Below are positions 43,582 through 52,723 of a stretch of DNA of 64,000 nt, in pieces. The stretch is from contig JBLHRR010000004.1 in the NCBI GenBank assembly GCA_047626155.1, positions 1-64,000 on the forward strand, in the 5' to 3' direction. Position numbers and translations under genes: made by a program. Under the pieces are notes generated by a model. The model saw only the letters and a program-made list of their open reading frames with translations. It ran no database searches and was not told where the DNA came from. How positions within the stretch are numbered: the stretch's first letter is position 1; each line of letters opens with the position of its first letter. This DNA comes from CALGLS01 sp047626155. GTDB lineage: Bacteria > Bacteroidota > Bacteroidia > Chitinophagales > Saprospiraceae.

Positions 43582-45561
43582 ATGCGCTATCAAAAACTAC
43601 TCTCCTTTATTTTAGTCCTTTTCTTTTTTGTGTCAACTGTAGTTGGACAGAAAGCTCCAATAAAATGGGGTAAGACTCCTGCAGAAGATTTAGCAATGAC
43701 GAGCTATGAACTTGATCCAGATGCGGAAGCGGTTGTACTCTGTGATTATGGTAGGTTGTATTTCGAGCAATCTCCAAAAGGTTGGGTTTATCGCTTTGTT
43801 CGGCATAAGCGGATAAAAGTACTAAAGACCTCTGCCACTGATTTAGGTAACATCTCCATTGATTACTATAGCCATAAGGGGTCCGAAAAGGTGGGTGGAA
43901 TTAAAGCACAGGTTATTTCACCTGATGGAAAAAAGCAAAGCATTAAAAAGAAGAATGTTTTTACGGATAAAGTAAATGACTATTGGTCCCGTAAACGCTT
44001 TGCCATCCCAAATATACAAGAGGGTTCGGTAATTGAATACAAATACGAACTGATTTCGGATCGTTGGGTAACCTTGCAAGACTGGTATTTTCAAGATGAT
44101 ATTCCTACACGACATAGTGAACTAAGAACTGCCATTCCTGAATTTTTGGACTATATCTTCTTGTTTCAATCAAAAAATAATATCGCTAAAACGAGTTTGG
44201 AAAATGGAGGTGGAATTGATCCAAGCTTTGGCGGTGCTAAGATTATAAACAAGTCCTATATTATGAAGAATTTGCCTGCATTGAAGGAAGAATCTTTTGT
44301 GACTACAATGAATGACTATCGGGCACGGATCAAATTTCAGTTAAGAGCATATATCCCTGGTAATGGGCAGTTGACAGAAATGTTTTTATCAAATTGGAAT
44401 GAGGTAGCAAAGAGTTTTATTAAGAGAGAGAGGTTCGGTAAACAGTATTTAAAGAAAAGTAGACATAAGAAACTATTAACGGCTGCAGCCCCATATTTAG
44501 CGAAAGTAAAAACACCAAAAGAGAAAATTAGAGCTGCTCAGACTTTTATTAATGACAACGTCGCCTGGACAGGAAATTATGGAATATATGTGGAAGATAG
44601 AGGAACACTAGACAAATTATTTGAAAAAAAGGAAGCCAGAAAAGGAGAGATGAATTTGATGCTTCTCACACTTCTTAAAAGTGAAGGGATAAATGCCTGG
44701 CCAATATTATCGAGTACAAGAAGCCATGGGAAAATGTTTCCCTTGTATCCAATCGTGGATCAATTTTCACATACGATGGTTTATGTAGACTTAGGTGACG
44801 AGCAAATGGTTCTGGATATAAGTGATGGATTTCACCCTATGGGGTATCCTACAATTAACAGCTTGAATGGCAGAGGCTGGGTAGTAGATGAAGAGAATCC
44901 CCGCTGGATTGATATTTTAGCACCAAAATCAGTAGAAAGGTATCTGGCAACCGTTTCTTTAGATGAGGAAGGTAATTTGACGGGAAGCATAAGTGGAAGT
45001 ATAGAAGGTTATGCAGCGATAAGGGAACGGAAAAACTTGCAGGAAGAAGAAAATGGAAGCTGGCAAGAGGACTTAAGAGAAAGTTATCCGGAAGCGCTTA
45101 TAGATTCTGTTCAGATAGAAAATAAAGATCGTATTTATGAGCCACTCCTGGTCAATATGAAATGCAATTTACCTGGTGCCGGGCAAATTAATGGAGACTT
45201 TATTTACTTGTCTCCTGTTCTATTAGAAGCTTATGACGAAAATCCATTTAAGTTAGAGAGGCGAGATTATCCTGTAGATATCCCCTATCCATTCAGTGAT
45301 AGTTATGTACTAAACTTAGAAATACCGGAAGGTTATGCTATTGAGGAATTGCCAGAATCTGTTAACATGGTACTTCCTAACAAAGGAGGAAAATTTCAAT
45401 TTTTGGTCAATCCCATTTCAGAAAAAAGAATTCAAATTGTGACGAAGGTAAGGATCAAACAATTGATTTACAGTCCTGAAGAATACTTGGCTGTAAAACG
45501 TTTCTTTGATCTTATTGTAGAGAAAGAAGGGGAGCAAATTGTATTGAAAAAGAAATCTTAA
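43582..45561 (+). CDS. DUF3857/transglutaminase-like protein lacking the catalytic cysteine
   Basis: Exported protein (signal peptide MRYQKLLSFILVLFFFVSTVVG) of 659 residues. It has an N-terminal DUF3857 domain (about 40-250) and a transglutaminase-like core (about 290-410), followed by a beta-rich tail. In the core, where the paralogue next door has GDC, this protein has GEM: Met357 takes the place of the nucleophile. The His in QFSHTMVYV (397) and an Asp in VLDIS remain. It is thus predicted to be catalytically dead. The next gene starts 21 bp downstream, so the two are co-transcribed. Confidence 0.88.
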   Translation: MRYQKLLSFILVLFFFVSTVVGQKAPIKWGKTPAEDLAMTSYELDPDAEAVVLCDYGRLYFEQSPKGWVYRFVRHKRIKVLKTSATDLGNISIDYYSHKGSEKVGGIKAQVISPDGKKQSIKKKNVFTDKVNDYWSRKRFAIPNIQEGSVIEYKYELISDRWVTLQDWYFQDDIPTRHSELRTAIPEFLDYIFLFQSKNNIAKTSLENGGGIDPSFGGAKIINKSYIMKNLPALKEESFVTTMNDYRARIKFQLRAYIPGNGQLTEMFLSNWNEVAKSFIKRERFGKQYLKKSRHKKLLTAAAPYLAKVKTPKEKIRAAQTFINDNVAWTGNYGIYVEDRGTLDKLFEKKEARKGEMNLMLLTLLKSEGINAWPILSSTRSHGKMFPLYPIVDQFSHTMVYVDLGDEQMVLDISDGFHPMGYPTINSLNGRGWVVDEENPRWIDILAPKSVERYLATVSLDEEGNLTGSISGSIEGYAAIRERKNLQEEENGSWQEDLRESYPEALIDSVQIENKDRIYEPLLVNMKCNLPGAGQINGDFIYLSPVLLEAYDENPFKLERRDYPVDIPYPFSDSYVLNLEIPEGYAIEELPESVNMVLPNKGGKFQFLVNPISEKRIQIVTKVRIKQLIYSPEEYLAVKRFFDLIVEKEGEQIVLKKKS

Positions 45562-45582
45562 TTAACCTAGAGAAAGAATACT

Positions 45583-47520
45583 ATGAATACCTTGATAAGC
45601 CAAAAAGTAAAATATCTTTTCTTATTCTTTTGCCTGTTTTCTACTGTTACCTTAGCAGAAAACGGTCCTGATTATTCCGTTAACCTTATTCCAAAAGAAT
45701 TGTTAGAAAATGCACACACAGTGGTGCGTCAGGAAGATTATAAAATCGAAATTCCATCTTATGATAAGATAGTAGAAAGTTACAGAGCTGTAATTACGAT
45801 CCTAAAAGAAGAAAGTGATGCAAATGAAATGCGTTTTGCTTATAATTCTTTTTCAAAAATAAATAAGATAAAGGGAAGTGTTTATGATGCAGATGGGAAC
45901 TTAATTCGGGAAATTAAAAAAAAGGACATTAATGATCGAAGCGCGGTATATGGTAGTACGATGTATTCAGATAGCCGTTTTAAATGGATCAATTTTAATC
46001 ATCCTACTTATCCTTACACCATTGAAATAGAATATAAAAAGACCACCAGCCGATTCATGTATTATCCAGGTTGGCTTGTCCAAGACTTTGGGGTGGCTAT
46101 TGAGCGAGCCAAATTTACGGTTGTAACCAAGGAGCTGGATAATTTGAATTATAAAACAGTAAATATAGAGCAGTCTCCAACGAAGGGAGGAGAAGGAGAT
46201 CAATTCACCTTGAGTTGGATTGTAGAGCAAAAAAAAGCAATAAAACAAGTAAGTTATAGCGTTCCAGCAAACGAAATTTTGCCTAGGGTACTTCTAGCAC
46301 CAAAGGAGTTTAAGTTGGGTAAATACAAAGGCCAGATGAATAACTGGAAAGACTTTGGCTTATTTATAAATAAACTTAACCGTGGTCGTGACGTACTCTC
46401 TCCCAAAATGAAAAAAGAAGTTCTGAAATTAACAGCTTCTGCAAAATCAGATCAGGAAAAAATAGATATTCTTTACAAATACCTTCAGGACAATACCCGT
46501 TACATCAGCGTTCAAATAGGAGTAGGTGGTTGGCAAACCTTTGATGCGGACTACGTTGAAAAAAATAAATATGGTGACTGTAAAGCACTGACTAATTTCA
46601 TGAAGGCCATGTTAAACGCAGTGGATGTGACGGCCTATCCGGTATACATTGGTAGTGGCCGCGATGATGCTTTGATAAAAGAAGAATTTGTGTATCCCTC
46701 CTTCAATCATGTTATATTGAATGTACCCTCTGAAGATTATTGGTTGGAATGCACGAGTAGCTATTCTCCTCCAAATTATATAGGAGCATCGAATGCTAAC
46801 CGAATGGCACTGCGGGTAACCGAAGAGGGAGGCGAATTGGTAAAGACTCCTTCTTTTACGCCGGAGGAATCAAAAGAGACTAATAAAACAACTATTACGC
46901 TGTCCGAAAATGGAGACGCTATCATTGTGAATGACTGCAGTCTTAGCGGTCCAAGACAGGGCAGACTTCGTTATGTTTCTTATGAAAAAACTAAGAAAGA
47001 ACTCGAAGAAGAATTTTTAGAAAGTTGTGGATTGCCTTCCGTAAGTATCGCTGAATATAATGTGGAACCATTGTTAGATAAACCAGTCGTTAAAATCAAC
47101 TATGACATAGATGTTAGAAAGTATGCCATAAAAAGCGGCAAGCGTTTCTTTGTTCCTCTCAATGCCATTAATAAGTTTACTTCTGTTCCGGATAAAATAG
47201 ATGACCGGAAGGAACCCATCATGCTTAAGGAGGGCTATATGTTAGAAGATGAACTAAGCCTTGTTTTACCGGAAGGTTATGAAATAGAATCAATGCCGGA
47301 TGAAAATGTATTGTTGGAAAGTAGTTACGGGGTTTATGAAATGGAGCTAAAATTAGAAGACTCAATACTAAAGTACAAGCGGACATTGAAAATGCTAGCC
47401 CTGTCTTTGCCGGCTACAGAATATGAAGAATTTAGAAATTTTAGAAAAGAAGTAGCAGAATTGGATAATGCAAAATTGGTATTGGTGAAGAAAAAAGGTA
47501 CAACTATAATAAAGCCTTAG
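45583..47520 (+). CDS. DUF3857/transglutaminase-like protein with intact catalytic cysteine
   Basis: Exported paralogue (signal in VKYLFLFFCLFSTVTLAEN), 645 residues. DUF3857 (about 30-250) is followed by a transglutaminase core with Cys333 in NKYGDCKALTNF and His376 in FNHVILNV; the acidic third residue is in the YWLECTSSY block. Transglutaminase-fold proteins of this kind may act as proteases or crosslinking enzymes in the periplasm or at the outer membrane; the substrate is unknown. It is paired with the Cys-less upstream paralogue, which suggests a catalytic/non-catalytic partnership. Confidence 0.88.
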   Translation: MNTLISQKVKYLFLFFCLFSTVTLAENGPDYSVNLIPKELLENAHTVVRQEDYKIEIPSYDKIVESYRAVITILKEESDANEMRFAYNSFSKINKIKGSVYDADGNLIREIKKKDINDRSAVYGSTMYSDSRFKWINFNHPTYPYTIEIEYKKTTSRFMYYPGWLVQDFGVAIERAKFTVVTKELDNLNYKTVNIEQSPTKGGEGDQFTLSWIVEQKKAIKQVSYSVPANEILPRVLLAPKEFKLGKYKGQMNNWKDFGLFINKLNRGRDVLSPKMKKEVLKLTASAKSDQEKIDILYKYLQDNTRYISVQIGVGGWQTFDADYVEKNKYGDCKALTNFMKAMLNAVDVTAYPVYIGSGRDDALIKEEFVYPSFNHVILNVPSEDYWLECTSSYSPPNYIGASNANRMALRVTEEGGELVKTPSFTPEESKETNKTTITLSENGDAIIVNDCSLSGPRQGRLRYVSYEKTKKELEEEFLESCGLPSVSIAEYNVEPLLDKPVVKINYDIDVRKYAIKSGKRFFVPLNAINKFTSVPDKIDDRKEPIMLKEGYMLEDELSLVLPEGYEIESMPDENVLLESSYGVYEMELKLEDSILKYKRTLKMLALSLPATEYEEFRNFRKEVAELDNAKLVLVKKKGTTIIKP

Positions 47521-47610
47521 GGTGAATTTTAGCGGTTTATAATTAGTGAAAAAGACGCCCATTTCTTCCACCCATTCCCTACCTTCTCTTATCTTTGGCA
47601 AAAAACACAC

Positions 47611-48375
47611 ATGACACCCAACATATATGCCTCTTTGGAAGCTGCTAAAGCGGACAGCCAAAAGAAGTTTGTTCTCCTGATTGATCCAGACAAAGTACGG
47701 ATGAGCAACATGGACAAAATACTTGACCTTGCTATTCAAGCCAAGGTCGATTACTTCTTTATCGGAGGCAGTTTGATTGTTAACAATATGCTCGATCAAT
47801 GCCTGGAGTCCATCAGAGAGCGCTGTGATATTCCATTAATATTATTCCCTGGAGATGCTTTTCAGTTGAGCTATCGTGCAGATGCCTTATTATTTTTATC
47901 TCTTATCTCTGGTAGAAATGCAGAACTACTCATCGGGAAACATGTGATTTCCGCCCCATACCTTAAAGTAAGTCCCTTAGAAATTATCCCCACTGGATAT
48001 ATGCTCATAGACGGAGGCGTTCCAACCACCGTATCTTATATCAGTAACACTCAACCGATTCCGGGCAACAAAGCAGACATCGCGATGTGTACTGCCCTGG
48101 CAGGAGAAATGCTCGGCCTCCGAACTATGTATATGGATGCAGGCAGTGGAGCGAAAAACCCAATTAGTGAATCCATGATAGAAATGGTCAGTAGTGCGAT
48201 CCAAATACCATTAATCGTAGGAGGCGGGATCCGAACACCTGAAAAAGCCGCCGCCAATGCCCGAGCAGGTGCAGACGTTATCGTAGTTGGAAACGCAATA
48301 GAAAAAGACCCAAGTCTCATCACCGAGATGGTCGCAGCCGTCCACGAACAAAGTGCAAAAGAAACAACAGCATAA
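47611..48375 (+). CDS. Geranylgeranylglyceryl phosphate synthase family protein
   Basis: TIM-barrel prenyltransferase of the PcrB/GGGPS family, which joins a polyprenyl group to sn-glycerol-1-phosphate by an ether bond. Visible blocks are LIDPDKVR near the start, the FIGGSL strand, the substrate YLKVSPLEIIPTGYMLIDGG region (in parts) and the phosphate-binding VGGGIRTPEKA and VVGNAIEK. In archaea it starts ether-lipid synthesis. Bacteroidota carry group II homologues whose physiological product is little known. At 254 residues it is complete. The mevalonate-type genes at 38-41.5 kb could supply its prenyl substrate. Confidence 0.94.
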   Translation: MTPNIYASLEAAKADSQKKFVLLIDPDKVRMSNMDKILDLAIQAKVDYFFIGGSLIVNNMLDQCLESIRERCDIPLILFPGDAFQLSYRADALLFLSLISGRNAELLIGKHVISAPYLKVSPLEIIPTGYMLIDGGVPTTVSYISNTQPIPGNKADIAMCTALAGEMLGLRTMYMDAGSGAKNPISESMIEMVSSAIQIPLIVGGGIRTPEKAAANARAGADVIVVGNAIEKDPSLITEMVAAVHEQSAKETTA

Positions 48376-48417
48376 AAAAAGGAACTATTCCACAACAAAC
48401 AAGTTATAACAAACAAA

Positions 48418-48535
48418 CCTCCGAAGGAGGCATCTCGATAACAGGCAAGACTCTGGAGGAGTCGAACCTACATTAACCCCGACTTCCTAGTCGCGTACCC
48501 GACCGCAGGTCGAGGAACCGACTAGAGAGTCGGGG
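48418..48535. other. GC-rich triple hairpin region before rsgA
   Basis: Three hairpins in a row: CCTCCgaaGGAGG (48418-48430), GACTC/GAGTC (48449-48463), and a long nested rod at 48477-48535. The rod comprises CCCCGACT/AGTCGGGG, then CTAGTCG/CGACTAG, then CGACC-gca-GGTCG, separated by symmetric 2-nt and 6-nt internal loops. GC content is far above its surroundings. It lacks a T-run, so it is a structured RNA or a mobile repeat rather than a plain terminator. Confidence 0.6.
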
Positions 48536-48555
48536 GGAAGAAAAAACAAAAAAAA

Positions 48556-49506
48556 TTGCAAAAAGGAATCGTAAGAAAATCGACAGGAAACTGGTACCAT
48601 GTCCAACTAGCAGACGGGAACGACGTCCGTTGTCGCATCATCGGAAAATTCCGCTTGGATGGACTAAAAACCACGAACCCCGTCGCTGTCGGAGATGAGG
48701 TAGAACTTGAAATGGAGGACAATGATGAAAATACAGGCATCATTAAAAAGATAAGTCCCCGTAAAAACTACGTGACCCGACAATCTCCCCGTAAAAAGCA
48801 TCAGCTGCATATACTTGCGAGTAATGTAGACCAAGCCGTTGTGATCACTACGATAGTACAACCTGCGCTTAAACAAGGTTTTATCGATCGCTTCCTGATG
48901 ATGACTGAACCACAAAACATTCCCTGTTATGTCATATTTAATAAATCTGATGTTTACGATGAAGAGAGCATGCGGATATATGGGGTGCTGAAAGACATTT
49001 ACGAAACCATAGGTTATCAAACGCTTTTGGTTTCTGCTATAGAAAGAGAAGGGCTGGATGAACTACGAAATGTTCTAAAGGATAAGATAACACTAATTGG
49101 AGGCCAATCCGGTGTAGGGAAATCAACACTGGTCAATGCTCTTCAACCACAACTAGATCTCCGGACCTACGATATTTCAGACTACACCGGGAAAGGACAA
49201 CATACCACTACCTTCGCAGAAATGTTCCAATTAGATTTCGGTGGACAAATTATAGATACACCAGGTATCAAAACACTCTCCTTTAGTAACCTCGAACCGA
49301 AAGATGTTACCCACAATTTTAGAGAGTTTTTCGTAGCGTCAAAAAATTGCAAGTTTGGCAACTGTACTCATCGAAACGAACCTAAGTGTGCCGTGAAAGA
49401 TGGCATTGAAGAAGGTACGATCAGTGAACTACGCTATCAGAATTACCTGATGATACTTGACGAAGTAGAAGATCAGAACTATTGGGAGCGGCATAAAGAT
49501 ATGTAA
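48556..49506 (+). CDS. rsgA: Ribosome small subunit-dependent GTPase A
   Basis: Circularly permuted GTPase acting late in 30S subunit maturation. The order is an N-terminal OB fold (about 1-75), then the permuted G domain with G4 NKSD before G1 GGQSGVGKST and G3 DTPG, then a zinc domain CKFGNCTHRNEPKC. At 316 residues it is normal. The start is TTG at 48556; no in-frame ATG or GTG is available before the conserved KGIVRKSTGNWYHV, and the upstream sequence is A-rich. A GC-rich hairpin region ends 20 bp upstream. Confidence 0.95.
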   Translation: MQKGIVRKSTGNWYHVQLADGNDVRCRIIGKFRLDGLKTTNPVAVGDEVELEMEDNDENTGIIKKISPRKNYVTRQSPRKKHQLHILASNVDQAVVITTIVQPALKQGFIDRFLMMTEPQNIPCYVIFNKSDVYDEESMRIYGVLKDIYETIGYQTLLVSAIEREGLDELRNVLKDKITLIGGQSGVGKSTLVNALQPQLDLRTYDISDYTGKGQHTTTFAEMFQLDFGGQIIDTPGIKTLSFSNLEPKDVTHNFREFFVASKNCKFGNCTHRNEPKCAVKDGIEEGTISELRYQNYLMILDEVEDQNYWERHKDM

Positions 49507-49511
49507 GAAGC

Positions 49512-49548
49512 TTCTTTGGCAAATAAGAAAGTTTAAATTGTCAAAGAA
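49512..49548 (+). repeat. Short palindrome with family A-like ends
   Basis: TTCTTTGGCAAAT and AATTGTCAAAGAA form a hairpin right after rsgA. The arm TTCTTTGaCAAAT is also the end of family A, so this may be a minimal relative. Termination is possible but there is no T-run. Confidence 0.45.
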
Positions 49549-49593
49549 CTGTAAATAATTTCCTCGTCTATCTTTTTTTCATGACAGGTTCCC

Positions 49594-49601
49594 TATTTTT
49601 G
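49594..49601 (+). promoter_or_regulatory. carB: Possible -7 element of carB
   Basis: TATTTTTG matches TAnnTTTG, 75 bp before the carB ATG. The -33 position is a T-run rather than a clear TTG. Confidence 0.4.
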
Positions 49602-49676
49602 CGCGCGAATTTGACTATTAACGAAACACAAATTTTTCAGAAAAGTCATTAACCTACGCATAAATTTTCCTTAAAC

Positions 49677-52493
49677 ATGCCGAAAGATACTTCCATCAAA
49701 TCCGTACTTATTATAGGTAGCGGCCCTATCATTATAGGTCAAGCCTGTGAATTTGATTATTCAGGAACTCAAGCTGCCCGCGCTCTTCGAGAAGAAGGAA
49801 TTGAGGTGACATTAATCAATTCCAACCCCGCAACTATAATGACCGATCCCCTTACTGCGGATCATATTTATCTACTACCACTTACAGTAGAAAGTCTTAT
49901 TCATATTTTAGAAGAGCGACAAATTGATGCAGTACTACCAACAATGGGTGGACAGACTGCGCTCAATCTTGCCATCGAAGCAGGGGAGCATGGCGTATGG
50001 GACAAATACAATTGTAGATTGGTTGGGGTGGATCTCGATGCTATTGAATTAGCAGAAAACAGAGAAGCTTTCCGAAAATTAATGGTTAAAATCGGAATGC
50101 AGGTAGCTCCTTCCTTTATTGCTAATTCATTCTTAGAAGGAAAAGAGGCCGCTCAGAAAATTGGCTACCCTTTAGTAATTCGTCCTTCTTATACCTTGGG
50201 TGGTTATGGAGGAGGCTTTGTGATGGAAGAATCAGAGTTTGACGAATGTTTACGTCGTGGATTAAATGCTTCTCCTACCCACGAAGTACTTGTTGAGAAG
50301 GCAGTATTGGGTTGGAAGGAATTTGAATTGGAATTATTACGAGATGCAAATGATAATGTCGTCATTATTTGTACGGTAGAGAACCTCGACCCTATGGGGA
50401 TTCATACTGGGGATAGCATCACGGTAGCACCTGCGATGACTTTGTCGGATACGGCTTATCAACAAATGCGAAACGATGCAATCAGGATGATTCGCTGTCT
50501 GGGTAATTTTGCAGGAGGATGTAATGTTCAGTTTGCACAAAATCCAGAAACAGAGGAGCTGATTGCCATCGAAATTAATCCAAGGGTTTCCCGTTCTTCT
50601 GCACTGGCAAGTAAAGCAACGGGCTATCCGATTGCCAAAATTGCAGCAAAGTTGGCCCTCGGTTATCATTTGGATGAATTGAAAAATCAAATCACCAAAA
50701 CAACTTCTGCTTATTTCGAACCAACACTAGATTACGTTATCGTAAAAATGCCTCGTTGGAATTTCGCGAAGTTTCATGGTGCAGATCACCGATTAGGATT
50801 GCAGATGAAATCCGTTGGGGAAGTTATGGCCATTGGTCGAAATTTTTTAGAGGCGTTACAGAAAGCTTGTCAATCACAAGAGAACAATAGAAACGGTTTA
50901 GGAGCAGATAAAAAAGAATGGATCAGAACCTCTGATATTTTAGAGCGTCTGGAAAAAGTAAGTGACGATAGAATCTTTCGTTTGAAAGATGCACTTCGCT
51001 TGGGTGTTCCTGAAAAAACCGTTCACAAGTTGACATTAATTGACCCTTGGTTTATCAAACAAATCAAGCGGTTGGTTACAATGGAGGAAAAATTAGTTCG
51101 CTTCAACGTAGCTGAAGATATTCCAGAACCATTTTTCAGAGAGCTAAAAGAAGTAGGTTATTCTGATGCACAGATTGCTTGGTTGCTCCGCATCAATGAG
51201 CCCGAAGTAACTCGTCAGCGATATAAACTCGATATTCGCAGAACCTATAAAATGGTAGATACCTGTGCTGCTGAGTTCGAAGCAAAAACGCCTTATTACT
51301 ATTCTACCTTCGATCAAGAAAACGAAAGTATCCCTTCTAAGAAGAAGAAAATTGTTATTCTTGGCTCTGGACCAAATCGAATTGGACAAGGAATCGAATT
51401 TGATTACTGTTGCGTTCACGGACTACTAGCCGTAAAAGAAGCGGGTTACGAAGCGATAATGATTAATTGTAACCCAGAAACGGTTTCCACTGATTTTGAC
51501 ATTGCAGATAAGCTTTATTTCGAACCAGTTTATTGGGAACACATCAAAGAGATTCTAGAATTGGAAAAGCCAGAAGGCGTCATTCTCCAACTTGGAGGAC
51601 AAACGGCACTGAAGTTAGCAGAGCAATTTAAAGACAACGGTATTAAGATTTTCGGTTCTGATTTTGAAGCAATGGATTTAGCGGAAGATCGTGGAGCCTT
51701 CTCTGACTTGTTGAAAGAATTAGATATTCCTTATCCGGAATATGGTGTATCTCGAGATATTGATCACGCCATTGAAATTGCGAATCGAGTGACCTACCCG
51801 GTTTTGGTTCGCCCATCTTACGTTTTAGGTGGTCAACGGATGCGTATTGTTATAAACGATGAAGAGCTGGAGCGTCATGTACTAAGTATCTTCAAGCACT
51901 TACCAGATAACAAGGTTTTAATTGATCAATTTTTAGAAAGAGCAAAGGAAGCCGAGATTGATGCAATCTGCGATGGCGAAGAAGTACACATCATGGGAAT
52001 CATGGAGCACGTGGAACCTGCAGGTGTTCACTCCGGTGATAGTAATGCATTGTTGCCAACCTACAGTTTATCTGAGAATGTTTTGGATCAGATGAAGGAG
52101 TATACCCATAAATTAGCAATGGCCTTGAAGATCAAAGGTTTGATCAATATTCAATTTGCCATCAAAGATGAAAAGGTATATGTAATCGAGGCCAACCCAC
52201 GAGCTTCTCGAACTACCCCATTTATTGCAAAAGCGTACAAAGTACCGTACTTAAAAATAGCTACGCAGGTAATGATCGGTACTCATAAATTATCAGACTT
52301 TGATATTAAGAAAGACTTGAAGGGCTACGCGATAAAAGTGCCGGTTTTTTCTTTTAATAAATTCCCTAATGTAGATAAGAATCTCGGACCTGAGATGAAA
52401 TCTACCGGAGAAGAGATTCGTTTCATTGATGATTTAAAAGATCCATTTTTCAGAGAGCTGGAGCGAAATCGTTCTATGTACTTGACCAGATAA
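49677..52493 (+). CDS. carB: Carbamoyl-phosphate synthase large subunit, without MGS domain
   Basis: Makes carbamoyl phosphate from bicarbonate, ammonia and two ATP for arginine and pyrimidine synthesis. Both ATP-grasp halves are present: the first starts SVLIIGSGPIIIGQACEFDYSG and the second around residue 557 with IVILGSGPNRIGQGIEFDYCC (both in parts), each followed by the NPRxSRS-type and NPRASRTTPF motifs. The chain stops at residue 938, just after EMKSTGEEIRF, whereas E. coli CarB has about 1073 residues. The C-terminal methylglyoxal-synthase-like domain that binds UMP and ornithine is therefore missing. This shorter form occurs in other Bacteroidota. No carA is adjacent. Confidence 0.96.
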   Translation: MPKDTSIKSVLIIGSGPIIIGQACEFDYSGTQAARALREEGIEVTLINSNPATIMTDPLTADHIYLLPLTVESLIHILEERQIDAVLPTMGGQTALNLAIEAGEHGVWDKYNCRLVGVDLDAIELAENREAFRKLMVKIGMQVAPSFIANSFLEGKEAAQKIGYPLVIRPSYTLGGYGGGFVMEESEFDECLRRGLNASPTHEVLVEKAVLGWKEFELELLRDANDNVVIICTVENLDPMGIHTGDSITVAPAMTLSDTAYQQMRNDAIRMIRCLGNFAGGCNVQFAQNPETEELIAIEINPRVSRSSALASKATGYPIAKIAAKLALGYHLDELKNQITKTTSAYFEPTLDYVIVKMPRWNFAKFHGADHRLGLQMKSVGEVMAIGRNFLEALQKACQSQENNRNGLGADKKEWIRTSDILERLEKVSDDRIFRLKDALRLGVPEKTVHKLTLIDPWFIKQIKRLVTMEEKLVRFNVAEDIPEPFFRELKEVGYSDAQIAWLLRINEPEVTRQRYKLDIRRTYKMVDTCAAEFEAKTPYYYSTFDQENESIPSKKKKIVILGSGPNRIGQGIEFDYCCVHGLLAVKEAGYEAIMINCNPETVSTDFDIADKLYFEPVYWEHIKEILELEKPEGVILQLGGQTALKLAEQFKDNGIKIFGSDFEAMDLAEDRGAFSDLLKELDIPYPEYGVSRDIDHAIEIANRVTYPVLVRPSYVLGGQRMRIVINDEELERHVLSIFKHLPDNKVLIDQFLERAKEAEIDAICDGEEVHIMGIMEHVEPAGVHSGDSNALLPTYSLSENVLDQMKEYTHKLAMALKIKGLINIQFAIKDEKVYVIEANPRASRTTPFIAKAYKVPYLKIATQVMIGTHKLSDFDIKKDLKGYAIKVPVFSFNKFPNVDKNLGPEMKSTGEEIRFIDDLKDPFFRELERNRSMYLTR

Positions 52494-52519
52494 GCACTTT
52501 TAAAGTACTTCATAAAAGA

Positions 52520-52591
52520 CAACGGCGCAAAGAAGCGCAACAGTAAGAGGATTTTATATATCACTTACTGTTGTGTATCTTGGCGCCGTTG
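52520..52591. repeat. Imperfect palindrome after carB
   Basis: Outer arms CAACGGCGC (52520-52528) / GCGCCGTTG (52583-52591) and inner arms CAACAGTAAG (52538-52547) / CTTACTGTTG (52564-52573) form a rod with internal loops and a 16-nt AT-rich tip. It may act as terminator for carB or be a singleton repeat. Confidence 0.75.
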
Positions 52592-52723
52592 CTGTTTAGT
52601 TTAAACCCTCTAAGGTGTAATATTTCAAAACCGAGACGCTTTTTAACCTTCTCGGAAACTATTCTCCTCTAAGTTCAGGTTTATTCTGAATAATTAATTT
52701 TTCATTTCTAAAAACGAAAAAAT

